Assembly: GCF_030272615.1 (NCBI RefSeq)
Contig: NC_081412.1
Span: 696,764,083-696,828,082 of the forward strand
Origin: Cryptomeria japonica
Lineage: Eukaryota > Streptophyta > Pinopsida > Cupressales > Cupressaceae
Direction: 5' to 3'
Length of the DNA: 64,000 bases
The notes under the pieces were generated by a model that was not told where the DNA came from, made no database searches, and saw only the letters and a program-made list of their open reading frames with translations. The number at the start of each line of letters is the position of its first letter. Positions within the stretch are counted from its first letter, which is position 1. Below, one piece after another: positions 23,996-36,362 of the stretch. A program made the translations under genes and the position numbers.

Positions 23996-24010
23996 TTTTG
24001 CCCCTCTTTG
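23996..24010 (-). promoter_or_regulatory. Polypurine tract of element 2
   Basis: Minus strand CAAAGAGGGGCAAAA immediately before the 3' LTR start TGTAGACG. It primes plus-strand DNA synthesis in LTR elements. Confidence 0.85.
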
Positions 24011-24352
24011 AAGTGACGTGTGTGCACATGTTGATTCAAAGAAAATGATGTGTCATTATGATTTGTTTGTGATCCATTTTTATGTCATTTTGAAATTTTC
24101 ACGTCATGCCCCGGTTTTGATAATCGATGCTCCAGATTTGATAAAATGATGTTGATAATGCTCCTCAGGAGATTAATCAAAAATTTTGAAAATTTGATTT
24201 GATTTGGATAATTTTGATAGCATTGTAAATTTTGGTCTATGTTGAATGTGATAAATTGATTCATCTCCCGATAATGATGTTGGGTAGGTTGGCATGAGAC
24301 ACCACGAGTGATTTTCCAGTTCCATCATGTAACCCTAATTTTGATTTACCCT

Positions 24353-24360
24353 ATAAAAGG
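24353..24360 (+). promoter_or_regulatory. Candidate TATA box for the antisense gene
   Basis: CCCTATAAAAGGG on the plus strand, about 75 bp before the candidate first exon ATG at 24434. Position and strand fit the antisense plant mobile domain gene; use is inferred. Confidence 0.45.
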
Positions 24361-24508
24361 GAAAAAGTGATTCCTTTTTGTCTCATTTGTGCTTGTTGAC
24401 TTTGGAGAAAGTGACATTTGGAGAGAAGTCAACATGCCGATTCTGTATTCTTCTCATTGATTTGAGCACGTTAGGAGGTATCAGAGGCCTATCGCGTATG
24501 GACCACCG

Positions 24509-25356
24509 GTAAGTCAACCCTTTTGACCCCTGTTTGATTTTTGATTTTGTCGTTTTTGGTCTTTTTTTTTTTTTTAATTTTTTATGCAGATTTTTAGGTT
24601 TTAGTGCATTGGGTCGAAAGGGTAGCACATACGAAAGATTTCATAGTGCGTAGGGTATAATCAAATAAGGTAGCGTCTGAAAGTTTTAGGCTAGCACATT
24701 GTTAGATTAGGTTAGCGCATAGGATAAGGTTAGCGCACCGGGGGTACAGGGTAGCGCGCTGGGTAAAATGGGTAGTACGTAGGTTTATGCTAGCGCATAG
24801 GGCTTCTAGGGGGTCGCATGGGTAGGTCTAGATAGTGTGTAGGTGTGACCTAGCGCATAGGGTTAAGTGTGCAGCGCGTAGAGAAGATAGAATAACACAT
24901 AGAGTAGTTTAGGTAGCGCTTTGGAAGAAAAGGGTAGCACGTAGGTTTCTGCTAGCATATAGGGTTTATTAGGTAGCACATGGAGAAAATAGGTTAGTGC
25001 ATGAAAAGCAACTTAGCGCTTAGACAAGATGTTTTAGCGCATATAGGAAAATTTTTGGTATAGTGGGATATGGGAATGAAGAAAATGGGTAGGGTGATGC
25101 CAGTTCTGTTGGGATAAGTGTGTTTTTCTAGTCTTTGTGTTTGTTGCCATTGGTATGATAAGTGTTTCCAATATGAGTTCTGAGATAACTTGATTTGATT
25201 TGTGATGTTTCAAGTTGATATAGATTTGATGTGATTTTGATATGATGTGGAACTTGATTTAAATTTTTCAAAGTTTTCAAGTTTTTGATATGAATTTGAT
25301 TTTGAGATCCATGTGTTGATGAGGGAACTGATATTGGACTTCGTTGTTTTTGATAG
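24509..25356 (+). other. Putative intron of the antisense PMD gene
   Basis: Donor CCG|GTAAGT at 24508/24509 and acceptor TTTTTGATAG|GAG at 25356/25357. Both are phase 0 relative to the ATG at 24434 and to the PMD frame. The 848-bp interval has no coding signal and holds the TAGCGCAT repeats. The first exon itself has one TGA (24458). Inferred from sequence only. Confidence 0.45.
24640..25040. repeat. TAGCGCAT repeat block near the 3' LTR of element 2
   Basis: About 15-20 copies of TAGCGCATAGG-like cores. This is the TGCGCTA leader repeat in the opposite orientation, inside the putative intron of the antisense gene. Many copies show CG decay (TAGTGCAT, TAGCACAT). Confidence 0.8.
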
Positions 25357-27388
25357 GAGCATCTTGGAGTAGTATAGTCATGTGAGCAATTTTCGAGACC
25401 ATGGTCCTTGATACCACTATTGACACAGGTTGACATAGACATTATTGAGAGGTGTGGTTTGACCTCTTTGCTAGATATGCCCCGGTTTATCGTAAACCAG
25501 GGTTTATTGACAGCATTGGCTGAGAGGTGGCACAATGACACGAACACCTTTCATTTGGTGAAAAACAAGATTACAGTGACGTCTAAGGATTGCTACCAGA
25601 TTCTACGGATTCCTGTAGTAGGTACATTGCTACCCTACGAGCAAATGAAGGAGGGTGGGACTGAGGCACTTCGCCGGATCTTTTAGGATGACACTATTTG
25701 TGGGTATGAGATCCCCTGGTAGGAGTTTTTGGATTTGGATTACGCGCCTCTACCATCAGTTCTGGCTAGTTTTATAGGTGGTTTCTTATGTCCCGATCGT
25801 AGGTCGAAGGGACTGTCAGTGGGATGGGGATTGGTGCTAGAGGATATGGTGACATAGGATCATCGATTTGCATGGGGGTCGGCTATGTTGGCTCATTTAT
25901 ACAGGGATGTGCATGAGGTAGTGTATTTGGGCTATGTTAGTCTATCAGCTAGAGTGACACTGCTACATGTATGGGCGTGGGAGCATATCCCCGCAACTAG
26001 GCCACTAACAGATAGAGATATGCCTGTTGGATGCGTGTACGCATATGGGTACAGAGGGATAGTTGTCCAGCGTAAACTGGGCAAACTAGAGCATTGGAGG
26101 AGAGTGTTGGATGACATTGATACGGTCGTCTGACAATCATATATAGGTTGTGAGGTATGGGCTGAGGATGGGATGGAGATGCCCTATGTCTTCATGACCA
26201 GATATTTGATAGGGCAGATGCCCTTTGTCATAGAGAGGTTTTTGCATAGCTGGGTGTTGCGGTAGTATGGTCGACAGTAGGGGATGCCATAGGGAGCATG
26301 TTTTTATGCTCGACGGAGACAAGATATTCTGGATTGGGGACCGACGATTGATAGCGGGGTGGTAGTGGAGGAGTTCTTTCATGCAGCTGACCAGATTTGG
26401 GATTATGCCTCTGAGATAGTAGATGCAGGGATGATTGACGAGTTTGCAGCACTCTTCGCAGCATGGGCAGTGGCTAGGATATCTGATCTAGCTAAGATGA
26501 TTCCAACATTTGATGATGATGAGGAGGTAGATGAGGGGGTGGTGATGGAGGAGGAGGGGATGGAGGAGATGGTAGAGGAGGTGGTAGAGGTCAGCGATGA
26601 GTTAGAGGGAGATTGGAATTGAGGAGGAGAGGAGATAGGGGTGGAGATGGTGTTGGGAGGGGGATACGGGCAGAGAGAGCTATGCAGCGGGTGGCAGTGG
26701 ATAGAGGGAGAGGGGGTTTGACTATCAGAGCTGGAGAGGAGGTGTTAGCGGTGGTAGGAGGGTATGATGATTTCAGACGACCAACCCAGAGGAGGAGGTC
26801 AGATGTTTTACCTCCACCAACACCAAGGACAGTTAGAGGGACAGGGGGTACCCCTTCATAGGTATGCTTGCAGATGCGGATTCTGATGCATGCGGAGGAT
26901 GCATAGATAAGATTATTGCAGTTGTCAGTGCAACATTTGTAGACATAGATGTTGGCGCAGCAGCGTCAGATTACACAGCTGACCATAGAGTGGGATACTG
27001 CTTTGGAGTAGTTGGGTTGAGTCGAGGCTCGAGCAGAGGTTTTGGGGAGAGTGGAAACAGGTGGCCCGATGAGAGACACCTTGAGAGAGTTGGCTTTGAG
27101 TTTCAAGGAGGCAGAGTATTACAGGAGACATTATGAGGATACGGTGCCTAGGGCAGAGTTTCACACAGTCAAGATCCAATCGATCTTGAGAGACTGGGTC
27201 GAGGACAGAGAGCAGAGGCGTGACAGGGCCTTCTAGACATGATTCACCTAGAGATCTAGGTGCTAGGACATCTGCAGCGAGACCATCTCCCTCAGAAGAT
27301 AGTCATACCTAAGAGACGTCATCTCCATTGTATTTTGATTATTTTGTACTTGGCACAAACATGACATATTTTATATATTGATCATTTT

Positions 27389-27391
<3 letters not shown>

Positions 27392-27423
<32 letters not shown>
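27392..27423. repeat. (AT)n microsatellite
   Basis: Sixteen uninterrupted AT dinucleotides. Confidence 0.95.
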
Positions 27424-27425
<2 letters not shown>

Positions 27426-27504
27426 CACCATTTTCTTTGATCTTCATGTGATGTGCTATGGATGATGCGTTCTATATGCCTTTGTTTATTCTATGATGAT
27501 GCAA

Positions 27505-27770
27505 TGCTTAGATAGATGTATGTGATATGATATTTGATGAATATGATATGAAAATGCATGATGTTTGAGATGTATCTTGAAAATGAGATGAATAATATGA
27601 TATGTTGTGAGATGTATCTTGAAAATGAGATGTATAATATGATATGTTGTGAGATGTATGATATGATATGCTATGAGATGTATCTTGACAATGAGATGTA
27701 TAATATGATATGCAACTAATTGTAAAATGATATGCAACTAATTGTAAAATGCTATGCAACTAATTGTTTT
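27505..27770. repeat. GATATG / GAGATGTATCTTG minisatellite
   Basis: Repeated blocks of GATATGTTGTGAGATGTATC and TTGAAAATGAGATGTATAAT with GATATGATATG links, then three copies of ATGCAACTAATTGTAAAATG. Confidence 0.75.
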
Positions 27771-28759
27771 TGAGCATCCTCATTCTGCATTTGTCATCCC
27801 TATATAGCCACATGTTTGTTTGCTTTCTTTGTATGTATCATCATTGAGCATTTGATTTGTTTTTGGGATATGTTGAAAATTTATACAAGCATAATGGTAT
27901 AATTGAACCATAATGATCTGAGAAAAATTTACATGATGTTTGATTTTGCAAGATAGCACAAGCGTCAAGGTATAATTGAACCAGGACGACCTGAGTGCAG
28001 ATTGCGTATAAACAAACAAGATTAAACCATTTGTATGCGTAAAGTGGATTCATGTCTTCAGTGATATGCTATGAATCACGTCTCGAGACAAGTATTTACA
28101 CAGTATAGATGATCGCCTCACAGATAGAAAAATAAGAAAATATTGGAGTCCCTCGATGTTCTCTAGCTTTGAAGCATCGTTGAGAAGATACAAAGGATCC
28201 AATAGTTCAAAAAAGTTTAAGTGCAAAAAAATAGTCAAAACTTTATGCAAGATGCAACATTTGATACTTCAGAAAATCATCCGTCGTATTTTGTGAATCC
28301 TGTTAAGCGATCAATGTTTTGCTTTGTGATTGTGTGAGTTTTGTTTGCTGGATATGATGTTCTGAGTTTGCAACTCGTTTTGACGGCTTGAACGTGTTGC
28401 AAGTTTTGACGAATATTGCCCCTAGCCAAGTGTACCTCTCGATGTGAATATGTACAGTGATTACCAAGCCATGGTGAGATGTGGTGAAAGGATATATGGA
28501 TAAACCAGGATAGTGACTACGCTAAGTATGTCCTGAATGGATATTGTGGTAAAAATGTCGGGCGATGGCCAATAGTGCTTTATCGTGGATATAATGGTAT
28601 GGATATAGATAGAGGAGCTGTCCTCTCACAATAGCGCCTGTTGCTAGGTTTTCACTAGTTGCTTTTATTGTACCTTTTTGTTTACTTTTTTCTTGATTTT
28701 TTAATTTTATTTTTATTTTTTTATTTTTGACTTTTCTGTGCATTAGATTACTCAAGTGT

Positions 28760-29857
28760 AGTATTTCTTTAGATGAATGTTGTTAGTTGGTTTGTCGAGC
28801 ACATCTCCTTCTGAAGTTGTTAGCTGATAGGCGCTTGATCCATAGGTTGATATGATGACATAGGGACCTAACCAATTAGGTTCAAATTTCCCTTTCCTTT
28901 CCAGATCTTACTGATTCCTAGGATTTTCTTTGAGTACTAGGTCACCAATTTTAAAAATTCTGGGAATGACCTTGTGGTTGTAGCTCCTGCACATACGTTG
29001 CTGATATGCTTTGAGATGAGTGTAGACACGTTGACATCTTTCATCTAGAAGTTCAAGCTCTTACAGTTGGTTAACTCGAAACTCTTCATCTGGGATTAAG
29101 CCTTTCAAAGAGACTCTAAGAGATGGAATTTCTACCTCCAAGGGTAAAATTGATTTTGATCCATATACCAATGAATAGGGTGTAGCTCCTGTAGGTGTGC
29201 GGATGTTGGTTCTGTAGGCCCAAAGTGCCGGATTGAGTTGTACATACCAATATTTGCCTACATCATTCACTGTTTTCTTTAGGATTTTCAATATTGTTTT
29301 GTTGGATGATTCCGCTCGACCATTCCTTGTGGGTAATAAGGTGTAGAAAAACGATGTTGGATTTTGAATTTTTCACATAGTTCTCATACATCTTGGTTTT
29401 TAAAAGGCCTTCCATTATCTATGATGATGGAACTCGAAATACCATATCTGCAAATTAGATAATTAAGGATAAAATAGGCAATTTGTTTCCCAGTCACTGT
29501 GGTCATGGGGACTGCTTCTATCCATTTTGTAAAATATTCCGTTGTAGTTATACTGAACTTGTGTCCATTTGAAGATGAAGGATGAATTTTTCTGACCAAG
29601 TCTAGTCCCCACTGACAGAAGGCCCAGGATGTTGTGAATGGCTGCAGTTCCTGTGCTGGTGCATGTATAAGATTGCCATGGATTTGGCATTTAGGACACT
29701 TTTTTGCAAAGTGATAAGAGTCTTTTTCCATTGTTGGCCAATAATATCTCATTCTTAGAAGCTTTTTAGCAAGAGTAGTACCACTTGAATGTGTGCCACA
29801 GATACCTTCATGAAGCTTGTGTAAAGCAGAGTCAGATTCATTATGATCAAACAACAA
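28760..29857 (-). pseudogene. Integrase of element 2, frameshifted
   Basis: The 157-residue piece at 29384-29857 has the N-terminal zinc site H16-x6-H23 ... C54-x2-C57, the first catalytic aspartate in WGLDLV (D86) and the second in IDNGRPF (D147). After a TGA and a one-base loss near 29330 the frame changes; the catalytic glutamate lies in that new frame, and 29061-29291 continues with LWAYRTNIRTPTGATPYSLVYG. Further on, a NWLGPYVI segment near 28880 is the GPY/F module at the integrase C-terminus. The family joins element DNA to the host chromosome. At least two frame changes and several stops disable this copy. Confidence 0.9.
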
Positions 29858-29948
29858 AGAAGAGTACCATCTAGACCTCGATGGTATAAAGTATCAACAC
29901 AGTGAGAGTATAACGGGTGGCCTCTCGGATGAAGTTACGTTTTTGGTT

Positions 29949-30956
29949 TTAGGATAGGTCAATGGGTAGGATATTGTTCTTAAGAGAGTCGAAACCAGTC
30001 AAGGCATAGATAACATGGGATTCCAAATGGTCATAGGTAGGGGAGAACAGTTGCTCTACCAAAAACTCGTAATGACTCTGTTTCCCTGGAATTTGTAGTA
30101 GTGAAGCGATAGTAGCCATTGCATTAGCTGCTTTGTTATCCAACCTTGGTATTTGTTCGAAGGTGATGTGTACAAAATATTGCTTGAAATCATCCACCAT
30201 TCACTTGTAGGGTAGCAGCTTGTCGTCCTTTGTCTGATAGTCATTGTTGATTTGATTGATGACTAGTTGTGAATCTCTGTAGACCTTTAAATATGTGATT
30301 CTCCATTCTATAGCCATTTTGATGCCTATAACCAATGCCTCATATTCAGCCACACTATTGGTGCATGGAAACATAAGCCTATATGATCTTGGTATAGTGT
30401 GTCCTTCAAGACTAATGAACAGAATGCCAGCACCCGAGCCATGTTGTGTGTAGGATCCATCAAAGTACAAGGTCCATTGTTTGGTAGAAATAGCAAGAAC
30501 GTCCCTATCTAGAAATTTGATCTCCATAGTTTGTTTTCCAAGTAGTGGTGCTTCAGCTAGTTGATCTGCAATTGCTTTTCCTTTGATAACTCTTCGTTTT
30601 GTGTAGTGGATATCAAATTCACTGAGGATCATGACCCACTTAGCCAATCTACCTGTAAGAGCTACTTTGCTGAGCAAATATTTGAGAGGATCAATCTTTG
30701 CTACCGGCCTAATTGTATGAGCTAGCATGTAGTGTCGAAATTTTTGAGAGGCAAATACTACTGTTAGACAAGCTTTCTCAATGAATGTATAGTTGAGTTC
30801 ATATCCGTTCAATGTCCTGCTGATGTAGTATATAGCTCGTTCTTTGCCTTGTTGATCTTCTTGTGCTAACAATGCCCCCAGTGATATGTCTGTTTTTGAA
30901 ATGTAGAGAATGAGTGGCTTCCCTGCTATTGGTGGTACTAGAACTGTTGGGTTCAT
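29949..30956 (-). pseudogene. Dual RNase H region of element 2 pol
   Basis: The 251-residue piece at 30201-30956 begins with the RNase H that follows RT in all gypsy elements (ISLGALLAQ, RAIYYISRTLNGYELNY, IEKACLTVVFASQKFRHYML), then shows a second archaeal-type RNase H with D166 in YFDGSY, E204 in AEYEAL and D228 in YRDSQLV. It continues past a stop into 29949-30200. Two RNase H domains in tandem define the Tat lineage of plant Ty3/gypsy elements. The enzymes degrade element RNA during reverse transcription. Confidence 0.92.
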
Positions 30957-31091
30957 CAGGTATTGCTTGATTTGATAAAATGATTTTGCACATTTGGTTT
31001 CCCATTTGAATGATACATTCTTATGTAGCAGATGATTGAATGGTAGACTTTTATCTGCTAGTTGGGCGATGAATCGCCTGATTGATTGGAG

Positions 31092-32363
31092 TCATCCTTG
31101 TAGAGATCTAAGCTGGCTGATATTCTCTGGTGGTGGCATCTCCATGATGGCTTGTACCTTTGCTGGATCCACTTCAATACCTTTAGCTGAAACTATGTAG
31201 CCTAGTAACTTGCCTGATGTAACCCTGAAGACACACTTCTTAGGGTTGAGCCTGACTTGGAATTTTTCCAATCTATCAAAGATATTTTCTAAGATGCTTA
31301 GATGTTCTGCTCTGGTGAAGGATTTAGCTAGTAAATCATCCACATAGTCTTCCATGAAGGTATGCATCATGTCATGAAAGATTGTTGTCATTGCTCATTG
31401 ATAAGTTTTTTTTGCATTCTTTAAGACAAAAGGCATGACATTCCAACAGTACAATCCCCAAGGATAGGTAAACGTTGTTCTATCTTGATCCTCTGGGGCT
31501 ATCTTGATTTGATTATAGCATGAAAAACCATCCATTAGTGATAGCATTGCATGGCCCACTGTGAGGTCTGTAATTATTTCAATACTGGGTAAAGGAAAGT
31601 CGTCCTTTGGATAGGCTTTGTTGACATCTCTCAAATCAGTGCATATTCTGATACTATCATCTAGTTTTGATACTGGTACAATGTTGGAAATCCATTCAAC
31701 ATAGTCAATGGGTCAGATAAATCTGACATCTAATAGTTTCTTCAATTCAGATTTAACCATGAGTGCCACATGTGGATTCATCTTTCGTAGTTTTTGCTTG
31801 ACCGGTTTAGCTCCTTGAGTAATGGATAAATGATGCATGATTAATTGTGGATCAATCCCAGGCATATCTACATATGACCAAGCAAAGTTGATTTTCTTTT
31901 CTTCAAAGAATTTGATAAATTCTAATCTTTCTTCCTTTATTAGAGATTATGCAAGGTGTATAGTTTTGGCTGCTTCTATAGTACCAATGTTGATTGATTG
32001 AGTGGGCTCAATCAATATGGGTGATTGCTCGTGATAATGTTCAGGAAGAGTGTCAAGTCTCCCATCCTTAGGTCCCTTAAAAAGGTTTTCACCCTCAGAT
32101 GTGTCCTTTATTTTTACTTTTGTGTGATCTATTGATGCCATTGACTGGTTTTTAGCAGTAGATCCTTTATTTTGCTCATTTTTGCGACTGAGAGACTTGG
32201 CACTCCCTTGGTTGCAGACATCGTTACTTTGTTCACTGGTAGAGTCTGTTTCAGAGTTAACGGTACATAAGTAATGGATAATGGATTCATCATTTGAGAA
32301 AATTGGTATATCATGAGTTTCAGGTTCGTCCCAATCTATGAGGTTAGGAAAGACAAGTGGCAA
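31092..32363 (-). pseudogene. Reverse transcriptase region of element 2 pol
   Basis: Three pieces in one frame, at 31947-32363 (linker), 31395-31634 (DVNKAYPKDDFPLPS, LMDGFSCYNQ) and 31092-31391 (YVDD active site), align with the element 1 RT. Stops lie near 31943, 31680-31640 and 31392. The TGA after SLQG at the end is the same as in element 1. A frame change against the preceding protease region occurs near 32400-32480. Confidence 0.9.
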
Positions 32364-32401
32364 GGAGTCATTAGGTGGATCAAGTTCGATTGTTGTAAGT
32401 G

Positions 32402-34732
32402 TCAGGATAGAGGTTTTATCATGATTGGTTTGGGTGTTAAAGAAGTCAATGATTTCGTCGAGATCTTCGATGGTATCATTTTTCGTATAACTTTCTCATA
32501 ATATCGTTGCTCGTTTTCCTTGGCATCATAGATATTTTGTGGACCAAATTCAAGCGGTCTAGATTCTATGCTGCGTTCTTCTTGAGAGATGAGTGTATGA
32601 TTGTCCTTTGCACAAATATCTTCAATAATGTTAGAATAGTTGCCTGATTCATATTCATTTGAATCAGTCTCAGAGGTATCATCCCTGATTCTATCAGTGC
32701 TGTGAATTGGTATGTTGTAGGGTGAGAACATGTCTTTGATAATTGAGACAAGTTTGATAGTTTTCTTTGATTCTGTGTCAGATCCTACTTCCACTCTTTG
32801 CATTTGTTCATATATTGTCTCTCCTTAGGGAGGAATGATGTAATCCAGAGGGGAGTCTTCTTTGTTGGATGTCAGTTCTTGAATATGATGTGCTTCTGTA
32901 GTAGATGCTTCCTTCTTTTGATTGATATGTTGTTTTTGACATTGTTCTCGTTCTTGATGTTCATGTTCTTTATGTATTGTCTCTGCTGACTCAAATAGTG
33001 CCTCTTGCCAAGAGTCTTCATTGTATTTCTTCTTTGTTTTCCATTGAGGTTTTTGATATTTGTGTGGTACCTTCTTTGGTAGTAGAGTGAGTTCAAAGCC
33101 CAATCCCTTTTTGTCTTTACTAAATTGTGAAGGAGGATCCAATGGTTCTGTGACGCCTTCCTGACGCTTACCAATAGGTCCTTTGACATTGTATCCCATT
33201 TGCTGCATGATTAAGTAGCCTTTTCCATATAGGTGTGTGGGTATAGCTAATTCCATAGTAGCTGCTCTGTCTTCTTCCTCATCTTTGTATAGCCAACTAA
33301 GGATATCCTTTTCCTTGAATTCTTGTGCTAAAGTGCTGAGTTGAATGAATGTGCCATCGAACTTGGTGATGGGCTGAGTTGCTTGATGTGTTGATGTTGT
33401 AGGTAATCCATGAGATCTAGGTGATGTTGGTAAGTTGGACAAACACATGGGTTCCAAAGAGTATTATCCCATGCCTTGTTCTTTGATCTTCATTTTCTGC
33501 TTGAAATCTCTAGGTAATGATTTAGACTTTTCTTGTTGAAGATCTTGTGTTGATGAATCTTGTTTTTCTCTATTATGTGGAACCAGACTGTCTTGGGTTG
33601 CCCCCATTGCATTACAATGCTGAAATGGATTATGATAAGCTGATATAGAAACCTCCTGGCCATTATAGGGAAATTTAACACATTGGTGATATGTGGAGGG
33701 TACTGCTTGCATTTCATGTATCCAGGGTTGACCTAATAAGATATTGTATGTGAGGTCTATGTCTAAGACTTGGCACATAGTATCCTTTTGTGTTGGTCCT
33801 ACCTGAATTGGCAACACCACGGTTCCTTTAGATGATCTTTTCTCATAATCATATACCTTTATAGTGATCTTCTTGCATGGATCAATAGACTCTTCAGAAA
33901 AGCCTAATGCACAGATAAGGTTTAAGGTACAAATATTAATTCCAGCTCCTCCATCTATTAATACTCGTTTAACTCAGTGTTTATAGACTATGACTTCAAT
34001 ATGGAGAGAAGTATTATGTGGATGGCTCAATGAGATATTATCATGCTCAAAAAAAGTAAGGTTATGAGGTCTTGTCATATGAGCCACCATGGCTTGGAAT
34101 TTCTCAGCATCCAGATCTTGAGGTACATTTGTTTCGAGTAACGCTTGTTCCAATAAGTCTTTGTGTTTTGGCAAAAGTTCCAGCAACTCTAGTATAGATA
34201 TTTGAGCAGGAGTTTTGCGCAGTTGACTAACTATATCATATTGAATTTTGGGTACAGTGTTTGTTGTTGACATATGTCCCTTCAAGACATATTTTTGAGC
34301 TCTGGTTGTTACGTTGATGGATTCATGTTCATGCTTGTCTTTGATTGTGATGATGCTTACTTGATTGTCTACAGTTGATATATGGTTGATGGTGTTATTG
34401 TAGATGTGATTGATACGGGCTCCACGTGTATCGTTTGAGGTTGAAGCTCCATCTTTGTTGTAGTTTGGAAGAGGATTCTTAAAGGCTCCATGATCACTAT
34501 TTGTCTTGAGACCATCCACCATTAAATCACCTCTATCAATCATGTCCTGAATAATGTTTTTCAGTCTCATGCAATCATTTGTTTGATGACCTTTGTTGAG
34601 ATGAAAATCACAAAAGTGCGAGTCATTCCACCAGGGTGGTTTGATTTGTGGTTCATAGTTGGTGATTGCTGGTAAAGAGATAATTTTGTTTGCCAGGAGT
34701 TCTTTGAATGCTGACTCTAGTGATTGTCCCAT
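32402..34732 (-). pseudogene. CHHC knuckle, protease and G-patch region of element 2
   Basis: Four pieces in one frame (33974-34732, 33464-33820, 32825-33457, 32402-32803) match the 761-residue region of element 1. The knuckle is C-x2-H-x4-H-x4-C (CDFHLNKGHQTNDC), the protease core spans the stop near 33971, and the G-patch is YGKGYLIMQQMGYNVKGPIG near 33190-33235. Stops at about 33971, 33461 and 32822 separate the pieces. The end of the last piece (NIYDAKENEQ) is open where element 1 has a stop. Confidence 0.88.
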
Positions 34733-34734
34733 GA

Positions 34735-36176
34735 ATTGTTGAAAATTGTTGGTGTAACCTCATGAATTGTTATTAGGTCCTCGATTTGTGGGACCATTTT
34801 GGGTATTGTTGGTGTTGTTTGTGTTGAGTTGATCTTGATTGGTTTGTGGTGCATAAGCGTTAGTGCTTGGGTTAGCACCTTTGGGATTCTTTGTAGCTTG
34901 AGGGTTACCTGATAATATGAGCACATGTTGTTTTGATTTTGGGTCATTTGATTCATTTCCTCCTTCATTTCCATTGTTTTTGTTTCTAGTCCAGAATCTG
35001 GATTTGTCCAAGTTGTTGTTGTTTTGGTTATTGTAATGCGATGAACTTGTTCCTTCTTTGAAGAATTTTAGTGTTCCTTTCTTGACACATGCTTCTTCCA
35101 CTTGAATGCCATTTTCAATAAATTTAGCAAAAGATGGTATGCATTGGAGTTTGAGTCTGTAACTCATCTCACCGTTTAAGTTGTTAATGAAAATTTCCAT
35201 TTTCTCCCTTTCAGGGATATCTCGAGGATATCTTGAAACCATACGCCACCATCGTTGAAGAAAAACCATGAATGTTTCATTGTTTTTCTATTTGGTGTTA
35301 CAAACATCTAACATGGTGATAGCATGTTGAATGTTATAGGAATATTGAGTTATGAATTTGTTGACTAGTTCATCGAATGATCTGACAGGAGGTGTGATTT
35401 TGGATAACCATTCCATTGTTTGCCCTCCCAAGCTTCTTGGGAATAACCTCATCAAATAGGTATCATCATGAGCGAATTCAAGACTCATTATGCATAATTC
35501 TCGAACATGATCACGGGGATCACTTTTCCCATCGTACTTGTCAAATTTAGGAACGTTTGAGTTTGGAGGAAAAGGCACCATTTTCAATCTTCTGTCAAAT
35601 GGATAAGGACAAATTTCATTTAAGGAGTACCATACTATTGTACCTTGTTGCATGTCTTGCATTTGTCTTTGTAACATTTTCATTTGTTGAGTAAGAGCAA
35701 TCAAAGGTGCATTGTTTTGCCGAGGTAAGAATTCTTCCCTTGCATTAATTCTAGGTTGAAATGGGGTATGGAACGGTATGTTTTTTCTTGGGGATGTTTT
35801 TCTTAGGTATATTTTGTTCTTGTAGATTTTGCTCAGGTATGTTTTGCTCAAGGTCATGTGTCTCTTCCTCTTGTTGTCATTCTTGATATTCGTAATGTTG
35901 AGATTTTGTTCTAAACATGTCTATGTCAAAGTCTTCAGGAAGTTTAACCCCTTTTCTTGTGAGCATGAGTAGGTATTTTTCGTTGTCATTTTCCATGAGT
36001 CTTTCCACAAGTTTTTGAAATGAAGCACTTTCTTGACATTCTTGAAGAAGTTCTTCAGAAATTTTGGCGTCCTCTAGATTCGGATGCTTGAAAGGATTTG
36101 ATAATCTTCGATTCATGCTAGATTTTGATTGCATTTTGCTTTGTTTGTTTCGTTGAGAGTGAGTAACAATAGGCAT
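34735..36176 (-). pseudogene. gag of element 2, broken
   Basis: Pieces at 35877-36176 (MPIVTHSQ ... MNRRLSNPF), 35288-35857 (FDKYDGKSDPRDHV) and 34760-35269 (ERQMEIF-like region and NNN-rich tail) align with gag of element 1. The first piece is in a different frame from the others, and stops lie near 35875, 35286 and 34757. The N-terminal MPIVTHSQ segment is continuous with MNRR here, which suggests the true gag start of the family is that upstream methionine. Confidence 0.9.
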
Positions 36177-36362
36177 CTAGTAGAAGCTTTTTGTGACAAA
36201 AGGAATGAATTCTTCTTCAATGTTTTGTTCAGGAGTTGGTGGTTCAAATCGAGGGATGTTGTAAGTGATGTACTCATTGGGAAAGAATGTTGGATTGATC
36301 TTTCCTCCATGATTTATTTGTTGACTAAACACGGATTTTTGACATAATGCTCTAGTCTTCAA
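36177..36362 (-). pseudogene. ORF0 remnant upstream of gag in element 2
   Basis: The last 61 residues of the small ORF seen in element 1 are preserved (KTRALCQKSVF, PPTPEQNIEEEF, SFY) and end in a TAG directly followed by the gag ATG. The upstream part is disrupted. Confidence 0.6.

Larger units (their letters stand above)
24434..27236 (+). pseudogene. Antisense plant mobile domain (PMD) gene carried by element 2
   Basis: On the strand opposite to gag-pol, between integrase and the 3' LTR, lies a decayed gene. The main frame (25357-26622) encodes a plant mobile domain: VDIDIIERCGLTSLLDMPRF, ALAERWHNDTNTFHL and TVTSKDCYQILRIPVVG are its typical N-terminal segments, followed by LLHVWAWEHIPATRP and YARRRQDILDWGP. 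It ends in an acidic tail. After a frame change near 26613 a glutamine-rich and coiled-coil-like C-terminus continues to 27236 (EAEYYRRHYEDTVPRAEFHT). At least eight in-frame stops, mostly TAG or TGA explainable by C-to-T changes, break it. A possible first exon is 24434-24508 with a GTAAGT donor. Proteins with this domain act in nuclear silencing and are often found in transposons; its job here is unknown. Confidence 0.8.
27237..28759. other. Non-coding interval between the antisense gene and pol of element 2
   Basis: About 1.5 kb. It contains a TA microsatellite (27392-27423) and ATGAGATGTATCTTG minisatellite (27505-27770). The remainder has no coding signal on either strand. Confidence 0.6.
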
